A stretch of DNA of 64,000 nucleotides, from the NCBI RefSeq assembly GCF_026340305.1, contig NZ_JAPEPI010000001.1, positions 1,054,001 through 1,118,000 of the forward strand, written 5' to 3'. The translations under genes and the position numbers were made by a program. Source of the DNA: Streptomyces sp. NBC_01381 (GTDB lineage Bacteria > Actinomycetota > Actinomycetes > Streptomycetales > Streptomycetaceae). The number at the start of each line of letters is the position of its first letter. Within the stretch, counting starts at the first letter, position 1. The notes below the pieces were generated by a model that saw only the letters and a program-made list of their open reading frames with translations, did not search any database and was not told the origin of the DNA. Of this stretch, positions 52,589 to 60,517 are shown in pieces.

Positions 52589-53551
52589 ATGACCTCCACC
52601 GCTGCCCCCCTCATACCTCCGGTCCTCGCCGAGGTCGTACGATCCGGCTTCGTCGAGGGCCGCCACAGGGGAAGCCTGGTGCTGCTCGCGGCGGACGGCG
52701 GCGTGGAACTGGCCATGGGGGACGTGACGGCGCCGGTCTTCCCGCGTTCGGCGAACAAGCCGATGCAGGCCGCGGCGATTCTGCGGGCGGGGCTCGGCCT
52801 CTCCGGCGAGCGCCTCGCGCTGGCCGCGGCCAGCCACTCCGGGGAGGGCTTCCACCGGGATCTCGTCCAGAAGATGCTGGCGGAGCACGGTCTGACGGCC
52901 GCGGACCTGCAGTGCCCGCCGGACCTGCCGCTCGACCCGGTCGAGGCCGAGACATATCTGGCAGCGGGTGCCGTTCGTGACCGGGTCACGATGAACTGCT
53001 CGGGCAAGCACGCGGCGATGCTGGCGGTCTGCGAGCTGAACGGCTGGGACGCCGATTCGTACCTCGACCCGGAGCATCCGCTCCAGCGGCTGATCCTGAC
53101 GGTCGTCGAGGAGGCGGCGGGGGAGCAGGTCGCCGCCGTCGGCACGGACGGCTGCGGGGCGCCCCTGATGGCGATATCCCTCACCGGCCTCGCCCGCGCC
53201 TTCCGCCACTTCGTCCTGGCCCCCGAGGGCAGCGCCGAGCGCCGGGTCGCGGACGCGATGCGGGCCCATCCCGAGTACGTCGCAGGGACGCGCCGCCCCG
53301 ACACCTGGCTCATGCGGGAGCTGCCGGGCACCCTCTCCAAGATGGGCGCCGAGGCCGTCCAGGCCCTCGCCCTGCCGGACGGCCGCGCACTCGCCTTCAA
53401 GGTGGACGACGGCGGGCTGCGGGCGCTGGGGCCGGTCCTTGCGCGGGCGCTGAGCCTGGCCGGGGTGGAGGCGGATGTGCTCGCCCGGGTGGGGCGGGTG
53501 CCGCTGCTTGGCGGGGCCGCGGAGGTGGGGGAGATCCGGGCGGCGTTCTAG
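52589..53551 (+). CDS. L-asparaginase II-type (AnsA) hydrolase
   Basis: The 320-residue protein matches the PF06089 asparaginase family: VFPRSANKPMQAAAILRAG, ASHSGEGFH, the catalytic block TMNCSGKHAAMLAVCE with Ser-Gly-Lys, and GTDGCGAPLM. This is the Rhizobium-type enzyme, distinct from the E. coli class. GGAAGG precedes ATG 52589. It converts asparagine to aspartate in the cytoplasm. The stop abuts a hairpin repeat. Confidence 0.92.
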   Translation: MTSTAAPLIPPVLAEVVRSGFVEGRHRGSLVLLAADGGVELAMGDVTAPVFPRSANKPMQAAAILRAGLGLSGERLALAAASHSGEGFHRDLVQKMLAEHGLTAADLQCPPDLPLDPVEAETYLAAGAVRDRVTMNCSGKHAAMLAVCELNGWDADSYLDPEHPLQRLILTVVEEAAGEQVAAVGTDGCGAPLMAISLTGLARAFRHFVLAPEGSAERRVADAMRAHPEYVAGTRRPDTWLMRELPGTLSKMGAEAVQALALPDGRALAFKVDDGGLRALGPVLARALSLAGVEADVLARVGRVPLLGGAAEVGEIRAAF

Positions 53552-53568
53552 CGCCCCCGAAGGGGCGC
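53551..53568. repeat. G/C hairpin repeat, copy 1
   Basis: GCGCCCCCGAAGGGGCGC is a hairpin that begins at the last base of the asparaginase stop. A GACCAGCCACGACGGACG block follows at about 53602, the second part of a common streptomycete dispersed repeat. It may also terminate transcription. Confidence 0.75.
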
Positions 53569-53641
53569 AGGGCTGACATGTGAGGCTCGGCCGCGTGGGC
53601 GTGACCAGCCACGACGGACGCGCGGCCGATGGAGAGTCCTA

Positions 53642-53696
53642 GCGCCCCGAAGGGGCGCGGGGAACTGCGCGACCAGCCACGACCGACCCGCGGCCG
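53642..53696. repeat. G/C hairpin repeat, copy 2
   Basis: GCGCCCCGAAGGGGCGCGGG, then GAACTGCGCGACCAGCCACG and a CGCGGCCG end. This is the fuller form of the dispersed repeat whose decayed copy starts at 53551. The 195-base gap between asparaginase and the acetyltransferase gene contains little else. Confidence 0.8.
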
Positions 53697-53746
53697 GAGA
53701 AGAATCCGGATGCGACCCAGACGGCCCCCGGCCTAGCGTGAACTCC

Positions 53747-54997
53747 ATGAGCGACATCACCGTCAGGCCCATCGCAGATGACGAGCTCACGGAGTGGATC
53801 CGCGCCTGCAACGCCGGCTTCCTCCGCCCCTTGGCGAAGGTCTCCGACGAGGTGGTCGCCAACCGCAGGGCGAGCATCGACTACGCCCGCACCCTCGGCG
53901 CCTTCGACGGCGACCGCATCGTTGCCACCTTCAGGTCGTTCGCGCAGCAGCTCACCGCGCCCGGCGGCACCCCCGTCCCCGCCGACGCCGTCTCGAACGT
54001 CACCGTCTCTCCGACACACCGCCGCCGCGGCCTGCTCAACCGCATGATGTCCGCCGACCTCGCCGCGGCGAACGAGCGCGGTGACGTCGTCGCCACGCTC
54101 ATCTCCGCCGAGTACCCGATCTACGGGCGCTACGGCTTCGGGCCCGCCACGGTCGCCACCGAGTGGACCATCGACGTACCGCGGGCCGGTCTCGACGCCC
54201 GCGGGCCCGGCCCGGACGACGGCGCCCGTATCGACCTCGTGGACGGCGGCGACGTACGCAAGGAAGGTCCCGCACTGCACGACCGGCTGCGGGCCCGCAC
54301 GCAGGGTGTCGTCGACCGCGACGAGCGCTGGTGGCTGCAGAACACCGGGCAGCTGATCACCCCCGAGAACCCGTGGACCGAGCCCTTCTACGCCCTCTAC
54401 CGCGCACCGTCCGGCGAGGTCGAGGGCCTGGTCGCGTACAAGACGGACGACGAGTGGACCGACGCGAGCCAGCCGCGGAACACGCTGACCGTGCTCGGCC
54501 TGATCGCCGTCACGCCCGACGCCGAGCGCGCCCTGTGGCGCTACCTCTGCTCGATCGACTGGGTCACCACGGTCAAGACGGACAACCGGGCCCCCGACGA
54601 CCTGCTCCCGCTGTTCCTGCCGGACCCGCGCGCCGCCCGGCTCAGCAGGCAGACGGACTGGCTGTGGGTGCGGATCCTGGATGTCGTACGGGCGCTGGAA
54701 TCGCGTACGTACGGGACGTCGGGGTCTCTGGTGCTCGAGATCGCCGACCCCGCGGGTTTCGCTGCCGGCCGCTATCGGCTCGACGCGACGCCGGACGGGG
54801 CGGTGTGTGCGCCGACCGCGGACCCGGCCGAACTGTCCCTCGGTGTCGGTGAGTTGGGGACGCTGTGGCTCGGTGACGAGTCCGCGGTGCGGCTGGCCGG
54901 GGCGGGGCGGGTGACTCAGGAGCGGGCGGGCGCGGCCGCTGCCGCCGACTCACTGTTCCGTACACCCAGGCGCCCGTGGTGCCCGGACATCTTCTGA
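53747..54997 (+). CDS. Eis-like GNAT N-acetyltransferase
   Basis: The 416-residue protein has the Eis architecture. The first GNAT domain has the acetyl-CoA loop [17 protein letters not shown] and [15 protein letters not shown] (conserved Tyr), the second is a degenerate GNAT, and an SCP-like C-terminal domain ends PWCPDIF with the terminal carboxylate used in catalysis. Eis enzymes acetylate amines, including aminoglycosides. TAGCGT at 53734-53739 predicts a leaderless start at ATG 53747. Confidence 0.9.
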   Translation: MSDITVRPIADDELTEWIRACNAGFLRPLAKVSDEVVANRRASIDYARTLGAFDGDRIVATFRSFAQQLTAPGGTPVPADAVSNVTVSPTHRRRGLLNRMMSADLAAANERGDVVATLISAEYPIYGRYGFGPATVATEWTIDVPRAGLDARGPGPDDGARIDLVDGGDVRKEGPALHDRLRARTQGVVDRDERWWLQNTGQLITPENPWTEPFYALYRAPSGEVEGLVAYKTDDEWTDASQPRNTLTVLGLIAVTPDAERALWRYLCSIDWVTTVKTDNRAPDDLLPLFLPDPRAARLSRQTDWLWVRILDVVRALESRTYGTSGSLVLEIADPAGFAAGRYRLDATPDGAVCAPTADPAELSLGVGELGTLWLGDESAVRLAGAGRVTQERAGAAAAADSLFRTPRRPWCPDIF

Positions 54998-55041
54998 TTT
55001 CTTCGACCGACTTCTTCGACCGACTTCTTCGCGTTGAGCGA

Positions 55042-55084
55042 CTGACCGGACTCCCGGCTCCCCTCCGGATGGGAGCCCGGTCAG
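55042..55084. terminator. Hairpin between the Eis-like gene and the miniprotein gene
   Basis: GGCTCCC and GGGAGCC, then CTGACCG and CGGTCAG, form a two-part stem with an internal bulge, between convergent genes. A 13-base CTTCTTCGACCGA repeat (from about 54998) precedes it. Confidence 0.65.
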
Positions 55085-55093
55085 CCCGTCTGA

Positions 55094-55279
55094 TCAGCCC
55101 GACTGGGCAAGCAGCAGGACGAGGAGCACGGCCCCGGCCCCGCTGATCTTGGTGTTCTTGGCTTTGATGCCCACGGTCAGCAGGACGAAGGCGACGATGC
55201 CCAACGGTCCGTACTTCCACTGGATGAGCTGCTCGAATCCAATGGCGAGGGCGGCTATGACGATGGCGATGAGCGGCAT
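55094..55279 (-). CDS. Two-helix mini membrane protein, copy 1
   Basis: The 61-residue protein (MPLIAIVIAALAIGFEQLIQ, WKYGPLGIVAFVLLTVGIKA, then KNTKISGAGAVLLVLLLAQ) has three short hydrophobic blocks and a conserved FEQxxQWxYGPxGIV centre. AAGGGGGAA sits five bases before the ATG. It is divergent from a GntR gene and has an obvious paralogue at 56407 in the same relative position. No family name known to me. The conserved charged/aromatic centre within the membrane could bind a ligand or partner. Confidence 0.85.
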   Translation of the reverse strand: MPLIAIVIAALAIGFEQLIQWKYGPLGIVAFVLLTVGIKAKNTKISGAGAVLLVLLLAQSG

Positions 55280-55386
55280 GACGTTCCCCCTTTCGGGACC
55301 GGGCGGGGACCCGGTCCCATCCGGCTGGTAGCCATCCGACGGCCAACGGCTGGTGGCCAACCCTGGAGGGTCTTGCCAGGTTGCCT

Positions 55387-55483
55387 AAGTTGGCTACCAA
55401 CTTCATCTGAGTTATCTCCGCGATGGCTCGACTCATAACCACCTTCCGAGCAACTCCCCAAAGATGGCGCGAAGTTGTACTGT
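55387..55483 (+). promoter_or_regulatory. Operator set 1 and leaderless GntR promoter
   Basis: AAGTTGG-CTA-CCAACTT (55387-55403) is a perfect palindrome. A second pair, CAACT (55451-55455) and AGTTG (55473-55477), is spaced by 17 bases and touches the -10 box TACTGT (55478-55483). The same sites with the same spacing occur before the second GntR gene. Confidence 0.65.
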
Positions 55484-55489
55484 TTGGTT

Positions 55490-56395
55490 GTGAGCCCGGA
55501 ACATGCCCCCGTCAATGGGATGAAGAGGCCGCACACGTCGCACCGCGACGTGGCCGACGAGTTGCGCGAACGGATCAGGTCCGGTGCGCTGCGGCCGGGC
55601 CAACGCATGCCCACCCAGGCGGAGTTGGCCGACGAGTTCGGTGTGGAGCGAGGCGTCGTACGCGAGGCGCTGCGCATCCTCCAGGGCGAGAACCTGCTGG
55701 CGAACGTGTCCAAGGGCAGCCCGGCGACGGTCGCCGACACCCGTGGCCGCGCGCTCTCCGGGCCCGGCGGGGTCAGGCCGCAGCCCACCATGGTCGGGCT
55801 CGCGCCGCGCATAGCCGCCGCGTTCGAGGCCCCGCACGTAGAGATCGACGCCCTTTGCCTGACCTCCATCTCGCTCACGATGGCGATCGGGGAACCCCTC
55901 CGTCAGATTCACGCCGGACAGCGGAAACCGGCCAAGGTCAGCGTCCGGGTGCTGCTGCCGAGCCGCAGCATCGACCTCGCCTTCCCGGCGCCGGTGGACA
56001 GCTGTGACGACGAGGGCGGCCAGGTGCACCGCCGCTGGCTCGACCAGCGCAACGCGCAGGGGCAGGTGCTTCGCCACAACCTCCTCGCGCTGCGCACCTC
56101 GCACGGCATCGACGTGGACGTCTCGTTCCGCGCCCTCCCCTTCACACCGCCGGTGAAGCTGTACCTGCTCAACGGCTCGGAGGCGCTCTTCGCGTACTAC
56201 ACCCTCATCAAGCAGAGCGAGGAGATCGACCACGAGCACCTGGAGATGTACGACGCCCAGGGCGCGCAGTCGATGCTCTTCCCTTTCCAGCAGGGTGACG
56301 GGCTGCGGGACACGACGTTCGTGGAGCAGTCGCATCTGTGGTTCGACGCGTTGTGGAGGACGATCAGCCAGGATCTGGAGCTGGCGCGGGGCTGA
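55490..56395 (+). CDS. GntR regulator with unclassified C-terminal domain, copy 1
   Basis: The 301-residue protein has a GntR winged helix (residues about 18-85: DVADELRERIRSGALRPGQ, RMPTQAELADEFGVERGVV, ENLLANVSKGSPATV) followed by about 200 residues. The latter contain HVEIDALCLTSISLTMAIGE, VSVRVLLPSRSIDLAFPAP, HRRWLDQRNAQGQVLRHNLL and VKLYLLNGSEALFAYY. This C-terminal domain is not FadR, HutC or MocR type. GTG 55490 lies seven bases after the -10 box, so the message is leaderless. Paralogue at 56727. Confidence 0.9.
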   Translation: MSPEHAPVNGMKRPHTSHRDVADELRERIRSGALRPGQRMPTQAELADEFGVERGVVREALRILQGENLLANVSKGSPATVADTRGRALSGPGGVRPQPTMVGLAPRIAAAFEAPHVEIDALCLTSISLTMAIGEPLRQIHAGQRKPAKVSVRVLLPSRSIDLAFPAPVDSCDDEGGQVHRRWLDQRNAQGQVLRHNLLALRTSHGIDVDVSFRALPFTPPVKLYLLNGSEALFAYYTLIKQSEEIDHEHLEMYDAQGAQSMLFPFQQGDGLRDTTFVEQSHLWFDALWRTISQDLELARG

Positions 56396-56406
56396 GTCCG
56401 CTCCCC

Positions 56407-56595
56407 TCAGATTGCGGGGCCGGTCATCATCAGCGCGAGGACGACGGCGCCGATGGAACTGCAGGTGGGGCTCTTCGCCTTGATGCCAACGGTGAGCAGC
56501 AGCAGTCCGACGATGCCCATGGGCCCGTACTGCCACTGCACGAACTGCTCGAAGGTGACGGCGAACACGGCTGCGAGGAGGGCTATGACGGTCAT
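56407..56595 (-). CDS. Two-helix mini membrane protein, copy 2
   Basis: The 62-residue protein (MTVIALLAAVFAVTFEQFVQ, WQYGPMGIVGLLLLTVGIKA) is clearly homologous to the 61-residue protein at 55094 and shares FEQxxQWxYGPxGIV and LLTVGIKAK. AAGGGGGAA precedes the ATG. It is divergent from the second GntR gene and its stop lies 12 bases from the first GntR stop, showing a tandem duplication of the gene pair. Confidence 0.85.
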   Translation of the reverse strand: MTVIALLAAVFAVTFEQFVQWQYGPMGIVGLLLLTVGIKAKSPTCSSIGAVVLALMMTGPAI

Positions 56596-56623
56596 GGTGG
56601 TTCCCCCTTCTGCCATCTTGAGT

Positions 56624-56720
56624 AAGTTGGCAACCAACTTCACTTAAGTTGTCCCCACTTGGTCCCATGCCATAAACAACTTCAAGACAACTGCCGTGAG
56701 ATGGCGGGGAGTTGTATCGT
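56624..56720 (+). promoter_or_regulatory. Operator set 2 and leaderless GntR promoter
   Basis: AAGTTGG-CAA-CCAACTT (56624-56640) is the counterpart of the palindrome at 55387. ACAACT (56687-56692) and AGTTGT (56710-56715) again flank 17 bases and overlap the -10 box TATCGT (56715-56720). Extra half-sites CTTAAGTTG and ACAACTTC lie between. Confidence 0.65.
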
Positions 56721-56726
56721 CTGGTC

Positions 56727-57614
56727 GTGACCCAGGAGAACGTTGCAGTGAACGGCAGTAGAAAGCTCTCTCCCCAGGACATCGCCGACGCCCTCCGTGA
56801 CCGCATCCGCTCCGGCGCCCTCAAACCGGGCGACCGTCTTCCCACGCAGGCGGTGCTCGCGGAGGAGTTCGGCGTGGAACGGGGCACGGTGCGGCAGGCG
56901 TTGAAGACGCTGCAGGGGGACGGGCTGCTCGCGAACGTGAGCAAGGGGAGTCCGCCGAGGGTGGCTGCGGCGCCGCCCCCGACGACGACAGCAGGCGTGG
57001 AGCCACAGGCTTCGATGGTTGCGCTCGCGCCGCGGCTCGCGGAGGCGTTCTCGGACCCTCACGTCCACATCGACGTGGTCTCGTACACAGCGGAGACGCT
57101 GATGATCGCGCTCGGTGAGCCGGTCCGCCTCATCCACGAGGGCCGCATCCGCCCCGAGTCGATCTCCGTACGCATCCTGTTGCCCAGCAGCGACATCGAC
57201 CTCGCCTTTCCCAAGCCGATCGAGGGTGAGGACAAGGGCGGCAGGGTCCACCAACGCTGGCTGACCCAGCGAAATGCTCAAGGGCAGGTGTTGCGCCACA
57301 ACCTGCGCGCACTGCGCTCGTCGCACGGGATCGACGTAGAAGTCACCTTCCGTGCACTGCCGTTCACTACGCCCGTCAAGCTGTATCTCCTGAACGGGCG
57401 GGAGGCTCTGCTCGCCTACTACACGGTTGAGCGCAGCACGCTGGACGTCGACAGCACCGAGGTGGAGGCGTATGACGCGGGCGGGCTCGCATCTCCCCTC
57501 TTCTCCTTCGAGAAGGGGGCGACCCAGCGGGACACGGCATTCGTGGAAGAGTCCCAGAAATGGTTCGACGCCCTCTGGGCAACCATCTCGACGGACCTGA
57601 CACTCTCTTGGTGA
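56727..57614 (+). CDS. GntR regulator with unclassified C-terminal domain, copy 2
   Basis: The 295-residue paralogue of the 55490 product has the winged helix at about 15-80 (DIADALRDRIRSGALKPGDR, LPTQAVLAEEFGVERGTVRQ) and the same C-terminal domain: HVHIDVVSYTAETLMIALGE, ISVRILLPSSDIDLAFPKP, HQRWLTQRNAQGQVLRHNL, VKLYLLNGREALLAYYTV and KWFDALWATIS. GTG 56727 is seven bases after TATCGT. Its stop overlaps the HAD gene (GTGA), so this copy is coupled to the enzyme genes. Confidence 0.9.
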   Translation: MTQENVAVNGSRKLSPQDIADALRDRIRSGALKPGDRLPTQAVLAEEFGVERGTVRQALKTLQGDGLLANVSKGSPPRVAAAPPPTTTAGVEPQASMVALAPRLAEAFSDPHVHIDVVSYTAETLMIALGEPVRLIHEGRIRPESISVRILLPSSDIDLAFPKPIEGEDKGGRVHQRWLTQRNAQGQVLRHNLRALRSSHGIDVEVTFRALPFTTPVKLYLLNGREALLAYYTVERSTLDVDSTEVEAYDAGGLASPLFSFEKGATQRDTAFVEESQKWFDALWATISTDLTLSW

Positions 57615-58354
57615 CTCCTGATACGACGCAGACTGAGCGGATGGCAGAAGAGACCGAGAAACTTCGAGAACTGATCACTCCCGCCCGTTTCGTGCTCTTC
57701 GACTTCGACGGGCCCATCTGCCGGCTCTTCGCCGGGCATTCGGCGGAGCGGGTCGCGATGGGCCTGGTGCTTGGGCTCAAGAAACGGGGTCTACGGGGGC
57801 TGCTGCCGGAGGAGGTATGGGAGGAGGAGGACCCGATGGCCGTGATGCACGCCGTCGCGGCCCAGCATCCCGGTAGTGACCTCATCGAAGAGGTCGAGGG
57901 GCAGCTTACCCAGGAGGAGATGAAGGCGACGGCCACCGCGTGGCCCACACCGTACGCCGACCCGGTGATCCAGACCTGGGTCAATGTCGGAGCCCGGCTC
58001 GCGATCACCACGAACAACAACGCCGGCGCCGTGGTCGCCTATCTCTCCTCTCGCAATCTCGAACACTGTTTCGCCCCGCACATTTACGGCCGCACCCAGG
58101 ACCTCGATCTCCTCAAACCGAACCCCTATTGCCTCAACCGTGCCCTGAGTGCGATGGGAGCGGATCCGTCGGCAGCGCTGATGATCGGAGATGCCCCTTC
58201 GGACTACGAAGCGGCGGTGCGGGCCGGAGTCAAATTCCTGGGCTACGCGCGTAACGATCGGAAGGAAGGGCTGCTGCGCGGCGCGGGGGTCAAACGCGAG
58301 CACATCGTGAACTCGCTCGAACCCGTCCTGACGCTGCTTCGGGGGCGGGGCTGA
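57611..58354 (+). CDS. HAD-superfamily phosphatase
   Basis: The 247-residue enzyme has motif I FVLFDFDGPICRLF (nucleophile and acid Asp), motif II AITTNNNAG, motif III Lys in LLKPNPYCL and motif IV MIGDAPSDYEAAVRAG, with an alpha-helical cap in between, as in phosphoglycolate-type HADs. GTG 57611 overlaps the GntR stop; ATG 57641 is the alternative. Coupled to the regulator and followed by a kinase-like gene, it may dephosphorylate the same small molecule. Confidence 0.92.
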   Translation: MTPDTTQTERMAEETEKLRELITPARFVLFDFDGPICRLFAGHSAERVAMGLVLGLKKRGLRGLLPEEVWEEEDPMAVMHAVAAQHPGSDLIEEVEGQLTQEEMKATATAWPTPYADPVIQTWVNVGARLAITTNNNAGAVVAYLSSRNLEHCFAPHIYGRTQDLDLLKPNPYCLNRALSAMGADPSAALMIGDAPSDYEAAVRAGVKFLGYARNDRKEGLLRGAGVKREHIVNSLEPVLTLLRGRG

Positions 58355-58471
58355 ACTGCCCTGCTCAGGAACACGCAGTAACGAACGGTCAGGCTTGCTC
58401 TCCACACCGCCCTTGTCCACATCGTGACAACGGGCAGGAACGGTTCCCTGGAGGCGATACCGTGTGCGCTC

Positions 58472-59599
58472 ATGTCGTCACCTCTGCATCGCAGAGCCCA
58501 GCAGGCGCTGGTCTGTCGCCTCGTCGCATCGCGCGAAGCCATGATCCGGCGCCTCGCGGCCTCGCACCGGGAGCGGCCCAATGGCGAGGTGGTGACCGGT
58601 CACCACAACAGTAACTACATCGTGCCGCTCGGCTGGTGGCTGGCCCTGTTCCTTGGAACGATGCCGTTCCGGGCGCGGGCCAAGTGCCGTACACCGCTGC
58701 AAGCAGTGGAGGTGGTTCCACGCATTTGGCCAAGCGAAGCCGAAATCCTGAAGGTGGTGACGCGGCATCTCAAGGAAGTTCCTCGGTGCCTGGTGGATTT
58801 CGGAGATTGGTCGATACACGCCTACATGGCGGGTAGGCCGCTGTCTGAGGCGGTGCCCGATGGGCCTGTCGGCGAGAAGATCCTTGAGGCCTTCGCCGAC
58901 TTCTTTGCCCGTAAGGCGCGGGTGCCGGAGAGTGAGCTTCCCGCCAGGCCTGACGGCTGGCCCGAACCGGGCGACAGCCAGGGATTTCTCGAGTGGCTGG
59001 TCGATTTCACCGAGGGGCGGGTGCACCGCCCCAACCGGGGGCGGTTCGACATGCTCTTCGAAGAGGTGGGCATTCGGCCTGACGCCATGACGAAGTTCAC
59101 GGTGGGGAGGCCGAAGCTGACGCCACGCCCCTTCTGCTTGTTGCACACCGACGTACACCGCGCCAATGTCGTCGTCGACCTCAAGCGAATTGCCGTCATC
59201 GACTGGGAGTTGGCCCTGTTCGGCGACCCCCTCCACGACCTCGCCACCCATCTCGTACGGATGGATTACAGCAAGGACGAGCAGGTGAGGATGAGGGAGC
59301 TCTGGGTCGATGCGATGGAGGGTTCGGGTCACAGTTCCATGGCAGTGGGCCTCGACACCGATCTCCCCGTGTATCTGGACTTCGAGTACGCCCAGTCCGT
59401 TTTTCCCGACATCATGCGAGCGTCGATCTCCCTGCCTGCCGCCCCGGACGTCAGCGAGTACGCGGGCGCGGCACGGCAGGTGTGCAGGGCGCTGCGCCGC
59501 GCGGTCGAGCCCCTGGCCCTGGAGAAGGTGCCGGACAAACGCCATGTGGTGGCGGCGCTGCGGGCCTGGCACTCGAGATGGTACGGCCGCTCTTCCTGA
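58472..59599 (+). CDS. Aminoglycoside/choline-kinase-like phosphotransferase
   Basis: The 375-residue protein has the APH catalytic loop LLHTDVHRANVVV (HxDxxxxN) and IDWELALFGDPLHDLATHL (metal Asp). An unusual nucleotide-side N-terminus with VTGHHNSNYIVPLG is seen in streptomycete phosphotransferases of unknown substrate. TACCGT (58458-58463) eight bases upstream predicts a leaderless ATG 58472. The 117-base gap after the HAD gene suggests its own promoter. A resistance role is possible but unsupported. Confidence 0.88.
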   Translation: MSSPLHRRAQQALVCRLVASREAMIRRLAASHRERPNGEVVTGHHNSNYIVPLGWWLALFLGTMPFRARAKCRTPLQAVEVVPRIWPSEAEILKVVTRHLKEVPRCLVDFGDWSIHAYMAGRPLSEAVPDGPVGEKILEAFADFFARKARVPESELPARPDGWPEPGDSQGFLEWLVDFTEGRVHRPNRGRFDMLFEEVGIRPDAMTKFTVGRPKLTPRPFCLLHTDVHRANVVVDLKRIAVIDWELALFGDPLHDLATHLVRMDYSKDEQVRMRELWVDAMEGSGHSSMAVGLDTDLPVYLDFEYAQSVFPDIMRASISLPAAPDVSEYAGAARQVCRALRRAVEPLALEKVPDKRHVVAALRAWHSRWYGRSS

Positions 59600-59662
59600 C
59601 GGAGCGGGATGCGGGCACCATGAGCTCTTGTCGATCAACTCTGTTGATATGAGGGGGATTTG

Positions 59663-60517
59663 GTGGCAAGAGGACGTTCGGTTCGGGTGCGCGCTGTAGA
59701 GGTCTTGGCACAGTCCGAATCCGCCGTGACCAAGGCGCTGCTCCTGGCCATCTTCGGTCTCGGCCTGGTCGCACAGTTCGTGCAGCCGGTCGGGGACGCG
59801 CTGGAGGGGAAGGCATTTCTCGGCGGGGCTCTGCTGAGTCTGGTGGGCTATGTCTTGTACAGCGAGGTCCAGAAACTGAATGCGGCGTTACGGCCGGCGC
59901 CCAAAGATGTAGTGCGGATGCTTGATCTGCGCACTGTCTTCGACGAGGCGCTCCGGCTGCCCGAGGTTCGTATCGATGCCATCGGCTTCACGGGCGAGAC
60001 TGTGGTGGGACAGCTCAGCCTGGCCCTCGAAGATCTCCCTGACGGTGTGCGACCGGACGTGAAGGTTCGCATCCTCGTGCCTGACTTCACGAAGCCGATG
60101 GAGATACCCGGCATGCTCGACAGTGAAGGCAAGGCCGTGGACGACGAGAGGAACAGGGAGGAACTGCTTGGCTATGTCCGCAGGCATGAGCAGAGAATGA
60201 AGGCCCTCACCAGAAGACTTGATCATGATCGCAAGGCGGATCTCGACTCACAGTTCCGTGTCTTGCACATCTCCCCATTCCTTAAGTTCTGCCTGATCAA
60301 CGGTGATCAATTGTTCGACGGTATCTACGACGAGGTTGTGAAGAAGCCTGCGGCAGATCGATCGGACCAACTCCTCGATCTCATGGGGTACCAAGCCTCG
60401 CTGACGCGCTGGCACACCGACGCCGGCTCCGCTGCGCGCGAGAAATGCGCGCAGCGCAAGGAGCTCTTCGAAACGCTGTGGGACGTCGCGCGGCCTTTCA
60501 CGCCGCCTGCCTCCTGA
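59663..60517 (+). CDS. Membrane-anchored protein sharing the GntR C-terminal domain
   Basis: The 284-residue protein has two N-terminal helices (about 23-42 and 52-68) in place of a winged helix. A cytoplasmic domain follows that aligns in order with the C-terminal part of the two GntR proteins: VRIDAIGFTGETVVGQLSLA, VKVRILVPDFTKPMEIPG, FLKFCLINGDQLFDGIYDEV and KELFETLWDVARPF. GTG 59663 has GAGGGGG five bases upstream. ATCAAC-TCT-GTTGAT (59634-59648) upstream is a possible operator. The end overlaps the convergent permease gene by 20 bases. Confidence 0.85.
   Translation: MARGRSVRVRAVEVLAQSESAVTKALLLAIFGLGLVAQFVQPVGDALEGKAFLGGALLSLVGYVLYSEVQKLNAALRPAPKDVVRMLDLRTVFDEALRLPEVRIDAIGFTGETVVGQLSLALEDLPDGVRPDVKVRILVPDFTKPMEIPGMLDSEGKAVDDERNREELLGYVRRHEQRMKALTRRLDHDRKADLDSQFRVLHISPFLKFCLINGDQLFDGIYDEVVKKPAADRSDQLLDLMGYQASLTRWHTDAGSAAREKCAQRKELFETLWDVARPFTPPAS

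Noticed and set aside
58472..59599. Aminoglycoside resistance gene
   Set aside because: Only the general kinase loop is present and the N-terminus differs from known APH enzymes, so a resistance call is unsupported.
55490..60517. Phospholipase D-type nuclease or toxin in the GntR C-terminal domain
   Set aside because: The strand-helix pattern suggested it, but no HxKx4D motif is found in any of the three proteins.
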